DNA of 7,927 nt, from contig JAFYAD010000284.1 of assembly GCA_017540915.1 (NCBI GenBank), positions 1-7,927 of the forward strand, read 5' to 3'. Under the pieces are notes generated by a model, which saw only the letters and a program-made list of their open reading frames with translations, did not search any database and was not told the DNA's origin. The first letter of the stretch is position 1. Each line of letters starts with the position of its first letter. Source of the DNA: Lachnospiraceae bacterium (lineage in GTDB: Bacteria > Bacillota_A > Clostridia > Lachnospirales > Lachnospiraceae). Below are positions 1-6,701 of this stretch, piece after piece. A program made the position numbers and the translations under genes.

Positions 1-998
1 AATCTTATGAGAGAAGAATAGAACAGATCAACGCTGTACTTAACAGCTATGGTATCAGTTCTATCGAAGAGGCTGAGAAGATCACAAAAGACGCCGGCCT
101 CAATGTTTATGATCAGGTAAAGGGCATTCAGCCCATCTGTTTTGAGAATGCATGCTGGGCTTATACAGTAGGCGCAGCCATCGCTATCAAGAAAGGCTGC
201 AGAAAGGCAGCTGACGCTGCAGCAGCTATCGGTGAAGGTCTTCAGGCTTTCTGTATCCCGGGATCTGTTGCTGATCACCGCAAGGTTGGTCTCGGACATG
301 GTAACCTCGGCAAGATGCTGCTCGAGGAAGAGACAGAGTGCTTCTGCTTCCTGGCAGGACATGAGTCATTTGCTGCTGCTGAGGGCGCTATCGGTATCGC
401 AGAGAAGGCTAACAAAGTTCGTCAGAAACCTCTCCGCGTTATACTGAACGGTCTTGGAAAAGACGCAGCTCAGATCATTTCACGTATCAACGGTTTCACA
501 TATGTAGAGACCAAATATGACTACAAGAAAGCAGAGCTTAATGTAGTATTTGAGAAAGCTTATTCAGACGGTGTTCGTGCGACTGTTAAGTGCTACGGCG
601 CTGATGATGTTCAGGAAGGTGTTGCTATCATGCACAAGGAGAACGTTGGCGTTTCCATTACAGGAAACTCTACAAATCCCACACGTTTCCAGCATCCGGT
701 TGCAGGAACATACAAAAAAGAGTGCAACGAGCTTGGTAAGAAATACTTCTCTGTTGCATCAGGCGGCGGTACAGGCCGTACACTTCATCCGGACAACATG
801 GCTGCAGGCCCGGCTTCATACGGTATGACAGATACTCTCGGCCGTATGCATTCAGATGCTCAGTTTGCAGGTTCTTCTTCAGTTCCGGCTCACGTAGAGA
901 TGATGGGACTTATCGGTATGGGTAACAACCCGATGGTAGGTGCTACTGTTGCAGTTGCGGTTTCTGTAGAAGAGGCAGCAAGAGAGGGCAAGTTCTAA
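1..998 (+). CDS. GGGtGRT-family protein (5' partial, nearly complete)
   Basis: The reading frame is open from base 3, and base 1 falls inside a preceding codon, so the gene starts just outside the window. 331 codons are visible against a usual family length of about 330-335 aa as I remember it, so only a few N-terminal residues are missing. The name-giving motif GGGTGRT is at bases 762-782 (visible residues 254-260), followed by LHPDNMAAGP. Other recognisable blocks are GIQPICFENACWAY near residues 39-52 and GHGNLGKM in the first third. No signal peptide or membrane segment is seen, so it is probably cytosolic. The family has no established biochemical role that I know of; I recall it lying beside NifU-like iron-sulfur scaffold genes, which this window cannot confirm. 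Ile is almost always ATC/ATT (only two ATA) and Arg is mostly CGT/CGC/AGA with no AGG, unlike the ATA- and AGG-rich genes downstream. This suggests high expression. An internal ATG at 315 is not the start, because conserved sequence continues upstream of it. Confidence 0.9.
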   Translation, partial: SYERRIEQINAVLNSYGISSIEEAEKITKDAGLNVYDQVKGIQPICFENACWAYTVGAAIAIKKGCRKAADAAAAIGEGLQAFCIPGSVADHRKVGLGHGNLGKMLLEEETECFCFLAGHESFAAAEGAIGIAEKANKVRQKPLRVILNGLGKDAAQIISRINGFTYVETKYDYKKAELNVVFEKAYSDGVRATVKCYGADDVQEGVAIMHKENVGVSITGNSTNPTRFQHPVAGTYKKECNELGKKYFSVASGGGTGRTLHPDNMAAGPASYGMTDTLGRMHSDAQFAGSSSVPAHVEMMGLIGMGNNPMVGATVAVAVSVEEAAREGKF

Positions 999-1025
999 AA
1001 CAGATCATTTAGTGTGAAGTATACT
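997..1025 (+). promoter_or_regulatory. Possible weak promoter for the ABC operon
   Basis: TATACT at 1020-1025 matches five of six bases of the -10 consensus. At 17-base spacing the -35 position (997-1002, AAAACA) matches only three of six, and there is no extended -10 TG. A transcript from here would start near 1031-1033, inside the terminator hairpin, and would lack its 5' arm. This is the only plausible promoter in the 62-base gap, but the match is weak. Confidence 0.2.
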
Positions 1026-1052
1026 CCCTGTAAGCTTTTTACAGGGAGTTTT
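1023..1052 (+). terminator. Intrinsic terminator after the GGGtGRT gene
   Basis: An 11-bp perfect stem (1023-1033 with 1039-1049) closes a 5-base loop and is followed by a short T run at 1049-1052, then GTGATTTT. It begins 25 bases after the stop codon. The T run is short and interrupted, so some read-through into the ABC operon is likely. The 3' arm contains AGGGAG (1043-1048), the only Shine-Dalgarno-like sequence before the next gene. Confidence 0.8.
1043..1048 (+). promoter_or_regulatory. Ribosome binding site inside the terminator hairpin
   Basis: AGGGAG lies 12 bases before the ATG at 1061, which is a long spacing. It is the only purine-rich candidate upstream of that start. It sits wholly within the 3' arm of the terminator stem, so in a read-through transcript it would be paired and hidden, while in a transcript starting inside the hairpin it would be free. 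Confidence 0.45.
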
Positions 1053-1060
1053 GTGATTTT

Positions 1061-3046
1061 ATGAAAGAAATACGGAAAAACCTCTCCGATAACGGACAGG
1101 GTAATGATAAAAAACAGAATAAACATAAAAAAGAGAAAAAACCTACAGATACCAGATTAAAGACGGTATTGTATTTTCTTAAAGGCAGCAAGGCAGTGTT
1201 TTTTACTGCTGTCTTATTTTCATGCTTTCTTGTGTTTTTTGATCTGATGAATCCGAGGCTCATAGGATATTTCGTTGATATCTGTGTGGGAGACAGCAGT
1301 GCGGTACCCGGATTTCTGACGGATTATATCGACAGGATGGGTGGTGCGAGCTGGTTTTTCGGTCATCTGTATATACCGGTTCTCATAGTCATCGGTTTCG
1401 GACTCTTTGGCGCTGTGTGCAGATATCTGAACAAGCTTTTTGTGTCAAAGGGTGGTGAGATCTTTGTAAAGCGTATCAGGGATCTTCTGTATGACCATGT
1501 GCTGAGTCTTCCCTACAGCTGGTATGACAGCGTCAGGACCGGTGAGATAATACAGAGGATGACCAGCGATGTGGAGACGATAAAGACCTTTATAGCCGAT
1601 CAGCTCACGGGTCTTATCAGGATCCTGGTTTTGATAGGTATAGCTCTGGTGTTCATGTTCAGGATCAATGTGAAACTGGCTTTTACAGCATCTGCATTTA
1701 TTCCCGTGATATTGTTGTACTCCATCATGTTTCACGGCAGGATCAGCTCTTCTTTTGAGAAAGCCGATTCAGAGGAAGGCAGGGTTTCAGCCATGGTTCA
1801 GGAAAACCTCACCGGAGTCAGGGTTGTGAGAGCCTTCGGCAGAGAGGAATACGAGAGGCAGCGCTTTGAAAAACTGAACGGAAAATACACGGATCTCTGG
1901 GTTTCCGTTATGAAGACTTTGAATATTTTCTGGTGTTCAAATGATCTGATAAGCGGACTCTCCAATATTCTCATTATGGCTTACGGTGCTTATCTGTGTG
2001 TAAATGAGGGCTTGTCGGCAGGTTCGTATATAGCTTTTATCTCTTTCAACAGTATGCTGATATTCCCCGTAAGACAGCTTGGACGTATGGTGACGGAGCT
2101 TGGAAAAGCGGGTATTTCCATAGACAGGATCATGTTCATACTGAACTCGCCGGAGGAGACCGATGAGAACGGGGCTCTGGATTACTCGGGGGCAGGGGAC
2201 ATTGTATTTGAAAATGTCAGCTTTGCCTATGATACGGATAAATATGCTGAAGATTCAGGTGAAACCGAAGGTGTACAAAGCATACAGGGCTCCGAAAAAC
2301 AGGAAGTTATTAAAAATCTTTCACTTACTATTAAGAAGAATACAACTGTGGGTATACTGGGATCCACCGGCTCCGGAAAATCAACATTTACAGCTCTTCT
2401 GGACAATATGTATGAGCCGGGTGAGGGAAACGGGCGGATCACATATAACGGCATTGACATAAAGAAGATAAAAAAACGGGAATTGAGGCGTCATATAGGC
2501 ATTGTGAGACAGGATGCTTTTCTCTTCAGTGGCACCATAAAAGAAAACCTTCTGCTGGGATCCGGCGCTTCAACCGAAAACACATCAGACAAGCTTGATA
2601 AGGCAGTTTATATATCTTGCCTCGGTCCGGCGTTGGATCGTTTTACCAAAGGTATTGATACTGTGGTGGGAGAGAGAGGCGTGACACTCTCCGGCGGTCA
2701 GAAACAAAGATGCGCCATCGCCCAGATGCTGATGAGGGATACGGATGTTCTGGTCTTTGATGATTCCCTTTCAGCTGTGGACACGGAGACAGACTATAAC
2801 ATCAGGACGCGGATTAAAGAGGAAACCTCTGATAAAACGGTTATACTGATATCGCACCGCATCACCACGCTCATGGACTGCGACGAGATCTTTGTCTTCG
2901 CGGACGGAGAGATCAAAGAACACGGAACCCATGAAAAACTCCTGCAGGATAAGGGTGTTTATGCAGATGTCTACAGGATCCAGACCGAGGGCTTACAGAC
3001 CGTGTTACAACAGAACGCAGATTCATCCGAAGGGAGGGCATCATGA
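1061..3046 (+). CDS. ABC transporter half-subunit A, exporter-type fold, LSGGQ but no catalytic Glu
   Basis: This 661-aa protein fuses an exporter-type transmembrane domain to a nucleotide-binding domain. Residues 1-35 are a Lys-rich cytosolic extension. About six membrane segments follow, the first near 45-62 and the second near 103-122. In the ATPase domain the A-loop Tyr is Y390, Walker A GSTGSGKST is 434-442 (K440), the Q-loop is Q484, the signature LSGGQ is 543-547, Walker B ends in D567-D568, and the H-loop is H599. Position 568 should be the catalytic Glu but is Asp, so this subunit's own ATP site should be weak or inactive. Its intact signature completes the partner's site. A hydrophilic insert at about 391-415 separates the A-loop from the next strand. 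ATG 1061 is the only start available, because TAA lies in frame at 1031. The family is the heterodimeric exporters (TM287/288, BmrC/D, LmrC/D). The substrate cannot be read from sequence. Its stop overlaps the next start by 4 bases. Confidence 0.93.
   Translation: MKEIRKNLSDNGQGNDKKQNKHKKEKKPTDTRLKTVLYFLKGSKAVFFTAVLFSCFLVFFDLMNPRLIGYFVDICVGDSSAVPGFLTDYIDRMGGASWFFGHLYIPVLIVIGFGLFGAVCRYLNKLFVSKGGEIFVKRIRDLLYDHVLSLPYSWYDSVRTGEIIQRMTSDVETIKTFIADQLTGLIRILVLIGIALVFMFRINVKLAFTASAFIPVILLYSIMFHGRISSSFEKADSEEGRVSAMVQENLTGVRVVRAFGREEYERQRFEKLNGKYTDLWVSVMKTLNIFWCSNDLISGLSNILIMAYGAYLCVNEGLSAGSYIAFISFNSMLIFPVRQLGRMVTELGKAGISIDRIMFILNSPEETDENGALDYSGAGDIVFENVSFAYDTDKYAEDSGETEGVQSIQGSEKQEVIKNLSLTIKKNTTVGILGSTGSGKSTFTALLDNMYEPGEGNGRITYNGIDIKKIKKRELRRHIGIVRQDAFLFSGTIKENLLLGSGASTENTSDKLDKAVYISCLGPALDRFTKGIDTVVGERGVTLSGGQKQRCAIAQMLMRDTDVLVFDDSLSAVDTETDYNIRTRIKEETSDKTVILISHRITTLMDCDEIFVFADGEIKEHGTHEKLLQDKGVYADVYRIQTEGLQTVLQQNADSSEGRAS
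3031..3038 (+). promoter_or_regulatory. Strong ribosome binding site for half-subunit B
   Basis: AGGGAGGG lies within the last codons of the upstream gene, 4 bases before the ATG at 3043. It fixes that start and, with the ATGA overlap, suggests coupled translation and roughly equal amounts of the two transporter halves. Confidence 0.7.
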
Positions 3047-4833
3047 ACGAAGATATAAAACTTCCTCTTTTCGGACTGAAGGAGATGTGGACCTTTGTGC
3101 GCAAATACAAGGTCATGGTTATCAGGATGATAATACTGGGTTTTCTGGTATCATCGGTTGATGCTGCCTGGGCTTTGATAAACAGATATTCCATCGATCA
3201 TTTTGTGGGAGGCAATACGCTGGAAGGATTGGGATATCTGGTGTTATTTGCTCTGACCATCATAATCCTGCAGGTTTTGGTGACTTACAGAAACGTCAGG
3301 GATTGTTCAAGGCTTGAGCTTTATCTCAACAGAGACATGAGAAATGCGGCATTTGCACACCTTCAGAAAATGTCACTGTCATATTACAACACCAACAGCG
3401 TAGGATACATACACGCCAGAGTTATGAGCGATGCGGGAAAGATCGGTGATCTCATAGCCTGGAGGCTGATGGATGTGGTCTGGAACGGATCCTATACGCT
3501 GATAGCTGTTGTTATAATGTTTGTCGTGGATGTGAGACTGGCTGTTATTGTAACAGCGGTATTACTGGCGGCTTCATGTTTTATAGTGATATTCCAAAAG
3601 AAACTGACGGAGGATAACAGGCTTGTAAGAGAGATCAACTCTGTCATTACCGGTGATATAAATGAGGGCATAACAGGCGCGAGATTTATAAAAAATCTTG
3701 TGTGCGAAAAGACAATGAGCGACGCTTTCAAGGCTAACACGCTGGATATGAAACAAAAATCCATCCGGACTGCACATCACGCGGCGCTATTCGGATCCAC
3801 AGTATGCCTGATGACCTGTGTATCATTGGCATTGGTGTTATACAACGGTGGGCAGCTGCATCATGAGGGTGTCATGAAGATAGGTGTTCTGTCGGTATTC
3901 ATGACATATGCTCTGGGACTTTTGGAGCCGGTGCAGGAGATAGTCAATACCTTTGCAGCTCTGTTTGCAACCCAGGTCAACATAGAACGTTTCACAAGAC
4001 TTGTGAGGACGGGATCGGAAGTCTTTGACTCCGAAGAGGTTATAGAAAAATACGGAGACTCTTTTGATCCGAAATATGAAAACTGGGAGAAAATGAACGG
4101 GGATGTAGAGTTTTCGGACGTTACTTTCAAATATCCCGATGGTGATGAGCTTGTTCTGGAGCATTTCAACCTGAAGATAAAAAAAGGTGAAAAGGTTGCC
4201 ATAGTAGGTGAGACCGGAGCCGGTAAGACAACGCTGGTGAATCTTGTGTGCAGGTTTTTTGAGCCTACAGAGGGCGTTGTACTGATAGACGGTAAGGATA
4301 TAAGATCAAGGTCACTGAAGTGGCTTCACAGCAATATAGGTTATGTTTTGCAGACGCCGCATCTTTTCTCGGGTTCTCTGAGAGAAAACCTTAGGTACGG
4401 AAAGCCGGATGCTACGGATGATGAGATAAGATCGGCACTTCGTACGGTTTCGGCTCTCGGAATCATGGAAAGACTAGAAGGCGGACTGGATGCTGATCTC
4501 GGAGAGGGCGGTGACAGGCTTTCAATGGGAGAAAAGCAGCTCTTTTCCATTGCGAGAGCAGTGTTGTCGGATCCCGCAATACTGGTGCTGGATGAGGCGA
4601 CTTCGTCCATTGACACACTGACCGAAAAGGCTGTTACCGATGCCATAGATATCGCGTCGGAGGGACGCACAACCTTCATAATAGCTCACAGGCTTTCAAC
4701 CGTGGTAAATGCGGATGTTATCCTGGTGGTGGACGATGGTAAGATAGTCGAGCGGGGGAACCACGCTCAGCTTATGAGACAGAAGGGCGTTTATTACAGC
4801 CTTTATATGAAGCAGTTTGAGGAGAATTCATGA
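3043..4833 (+). CDS. ABC transporter half-subunit B, exporter-type fold, catalytic Glu but degenerate signature
   Basis: This is the 596-aa partner of the preceding subunit. Hydrophobic segments lie near residues 24-46, 60-80, 143-163, 166-186, 248-270 and 280-300, which fits a six-helix exporter core. In the ATPase domain the A-loop Tyr is Y364, Walker A GETGAGKTT is 389-397 (K395), the Q-loop is Q437, Walker B ends in D517-E518 with the catalytic Glu present, and the H-loop is H549. The signature reads LSMGE (493-497) instead of LSGGQ. This is the mirror image of subunit A: the hydrolysing site would be B's Walker motifs with A's LSGGQ, and the inactive one would be A's Walker motifs with B's LSMGE. 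That pattern is known for asymmetric heterodimeric exporters and strongly supports the two acting as one transporter. It starts in a 4-base ATGA overlap with the gene before it and ends in another with the gene after it. Confidence 0.93.
   Translation: MNEDIKLPLFGLKEMWTFVRKYKVMVIRMIILGFLVSSVDAAWALINRYSIDHFVGGNTLEGLGYLVLFALTIIILQVLVTYRNVRDCSRLELYLNRDMRNAAFAHLQKMSLSYYNTNSVGYIHARVMSDAGKIGDLIAWRLMDVVWNGSYTLIAVVIMFVVDVRLAVIVTAVLLAASCFIVIFQKKLTEDNRLVREINSVITGDINEGITGARFIKNLVCEKTMSDAFKANTLDMKQKSIRTAHHAALFGSTVCLMTCVSLALVLYNGGQLHHEGVMKIGVLSVFMTYALGLLEPVQEIVNTFAALFATQVNIERFTRLVRTGSEVFDSEEVIEKYGDSFDPKYENWEKMNGDVEFSDVTFKYPDGDELVLEHFNLKIKKGEKVAIVGETGAGKTTLVNLVCRFFEPTEGVVLIDGKDIRSRSLKWLHSNIGYVLQTPHLFSGSLRENLRYGKPDATDDEIRSALRTVSALGIMERLEGGLDADLGEGGDRLSMGEKQLFSIARAVLSDPAILVLDEATSSIDTLTEKAVTDAIDIASEGRTTFIIAHRLSTVVNADVILVVDDGKIVERGNHAQLMRQKGVYYSLYMKQFEENS
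4819..4824 (+). promoter_or_regulatory. Ribosome binding site for the solute-binding protein
   Basis: GAGGAG lies 5 bases before the ATG at 4830, inside the end of the transporter gene. It supports this start and coupled translation. Confidence 0.65.
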
Positions 4834-6701
4834 AAAAGACAATAGGTTTTATAGTGGTCATAGTATTTGCATTGGCATGTTTTTTTGTGGCATATAACAG
4901 CAAAAAAAACAGATCCGAAGATGTGGTTTCCGATCAGGATATCGCCTATGATTATGACAATATGCCCGAAGAAGCTGCACATGATGATTTGAATATAAAA
5001 CTTGACATCGGCCCCGGTGAAGCAGAGAGTTTTGACGAACATGAGTCTGAGGCAGAAGAACAGGAGGGTGAAAATCCGAAAGCATTAAAAACAGAGATAC
5101 GTGTCAGCCTTGGGGGAATACCGGATTGCTTTGATCCCGCCCGTGTGTCAACGTCCGCAGATTGTTCATATGTTCTGCATTCATTTGAAGGGCTTATGAA
5201 ATATACTGCATTAAAAGATAAAGATAAAATCCGTGGGACGAAGGTTGTATTTGGACAGGCAAAAGATTATGAGGTCAGTGAAGACGGGTTGAAATATACC
5301 TTTTATCTCAGGGATGACATATTCTGGACTGACGGCAAGGCGGTTACGGCAGATGATTTTGTTTATTCATGGAGGAGACTTGTATCTCCGGATAATGATG
5401 GTTATTACAGTACATATCTGAACGGTATTGTGACAAATGCCTCTGCAATACATAAAGGAAACCGGGAACCGGAAAAACTGGGAATAAAAGCTTTGGATTC
5501 AAAAACGCTGGAAATTGAACTCGAAAGGAAATGTCCTTATTTCCTGCGCATGTGTGCTGCAGCCTGCCTGTGTCCTGTGAGAGAAAGCTTCAGGACTGTC
5601 ATTTTTGGAAATGGTGATCGGACAGACAGTAAAAACATAGTTACAAACGGAGCATTCAGTATTGAAGAAATCTCAGATACCGGTATTATGATGAAGTCGG
5701 CTGAAAGATACTATAACGCTTCCAACATCAGCTGCGATTCGGTTTTTTTTGGATTTGATGACAAAGTAGATGCAACCTATAAATATGCCCGTGGTGAATA
5801 TGATTTGATAACAGATATTTCCGGAGGGCACAAAGAAGAGATCATCGCATCCGACGAATATGTTTTACAGGACACAGCTGACAGCAATTTCCTGATATTC
5901 AACCTGTCGAATGTCAGAGACTGGAGGATCAGGGCTGCAATATGTTTATGTCTTGACAGAGAAAAACTGGCAGGTGATGTTTTCGAGGGACACGCTGTAC
6001 CTTTATGGTCGCTGGTGCCGCCGGGTATATCAGATCATTCTAAAAAGAGTTTTGAGAATGGCTATGAAATCCCTCCCATGGACGGTGGTTTTACAGAGGT
6101 GTTCGGTTTTGAAGACGCGGCGACAACCGGGTACGAAGACAAGCTTGCTCTGGCTCAGAAACTAAAGGAAAAATCTGTGTCTGAGGGTAATTTCAAAGAG
6201 TCTGCAACACTGCGATATGTGTATAATATCAATTATATCAACATGCTCGTCGCATCGAATATCAAAGATCAGCTGGAAGAGACTTTAGGCCTGAGCATTG
6301 AGCTCGTAGGCATGAGCGATGAAGATTATGTAAGAGCATTGTCAAAACATGATTTCGATATTGCCAGATTTAACTGGTCCGCAGAATATGATGATGCTTC
6401 CTCATATCTGGATATCTTTGATACGGATGGATATTATAATTACGGTAATTTCTACGGGTATGAGCCGGAATACTATCTGAGATATGCAGGCGATCTGCCG
6501 GCGGGATCTTCGCGGGATGAGGTTTTACGCATGTGTGAGGCCTCTATGTTTACTCAGTATTATTTTGGCTTTGTACCTCTGTATTCGGTAAAAGAGGACT
6601 GCGCGGTAAAAGATGATGTCACAGGCGTGTACGGTGATCTTTTCGGCGAATATTTCTTCATGTTTGCTTCAAAAATAAGTGAAGGGCAGGTAATGCCATG
6701 A
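4830..6701 (+). CDS. Membrane-tethered family 5 (oligopeptide-type) solute-binding protein
   Basis: The 623-aa protein starts MKKTIGF and has one hydrophobic segment at about 4-22. Cys17 follows ALA, giving a poor lipobox, and the hydrophobic run continues past it (FFVAY). A membrane anchor or a lipoprotein are both possible; I favour the anchor. Residues about 29-83 are a low-complexity acidic linker. From about residue 88 to the end it resembles the OppA/DppA family (SBP_bac_5): SFEGLMKY, the hallmark block from W166 to W181 (WTDGKAVTADDFVYSW), and PYF at 236-238. The family binds peptides, and some members bind nickel chelates or heme, outside the membrane. No OppB/C/D/F-type importer genes are present; instead it is coupled by an ATGA overlap to an exporter-fold ABC pair. 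It carries 12 Cys, four of them clustered at 235-248, which is high for an exported protein. The extra length over a typical member (about 540 aa) is the linker. No sorting signal is seen at its C-terminus (EGQVMP). Confidence 0.88.
   Translation: MKKTIGFIVVIVFALACFFVAYNSKKNRSEDVVSDQDIAYDYDNMPEEAAHDDLNIKLDIGPGEAESFDEHESEAEEQEGENPKALKTEIRVSLGGIPDCFDPARVSTSADCSYVLHSFEGLMKYTALKDKDKIRGTKVVFGQAKDYEVSEDGLKYTFYLRDDIFWTDGKAVTADDFVYSWRRLVSPDNDGYYSTYLNGIVTNASAIHKGNREPEKLGIKALDSKTLEIELERKCPYFLRMCAAACLCPVRESFRTVIFGNGDRTDSKNIVTNGAFSIEEISDTGIMMKSAERYYNASNISCDSVFFGFDDKVDATYKYARGEYDLITDISGGHKEEIIASDEYVLQDTADSNFLIFNLSNVRDWRIRAAICLCLDREKLAGDVFEGHAVPLWSLVPPGISDHSKKSFENGYEIPPMDGGFTEVFGFEDAATTGYEDKLALAQKLKEKSVSEGNFKESATLRYVYNINYINMLVASNIKDQLEETLGLSIELVGMSDEDYVRALSKHDFDIARFNWSAEYDDASSYLDIFDTDGYYNYGNFYGYEPEYYLRYAGDLPAGSSRDEVLRMCEASMFTQYYFGFVPLYSVKEDCAVKDDVTGVYGDLFGEYFFMFASKISEGQVMP
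6681..6690 (+). promoter_or_regulatory. Ribosome binding site for the sortase
   Basis: GAAGGGCAGG precedes the ATG at 6698, with 7 bases between the AGG and the start. A nearer ATG at 6693 is an internal Met codon of the upstream gene in another frame, so 6698 is the sortase start. Confidence 0.5.

Noticed and set aside
315..998. Internal ATG at 315 as the true start of the GGGtGRT gene
   Set aside because: The frame is open to base 3, and the upstream part contains family-like sequence such as GIQPICFENACWAY, so this Met is internal.
4341..4679. 112-aa minus-strand frame opposite the ABC subunit B ATPase domain
   Set aside because: It is Ser-rich, antisense to conserved Walker and signature motifs, and without its own ribosome binding context.
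4830..6701. Binding protein as part of a classical Opp/Dpp importer operon
   Set aside because: No OppB/C-type permease or OppD/F-type ATPase is in the window; both ABC proteins fuse membrane and ATPase domains in the exporter arrangement.
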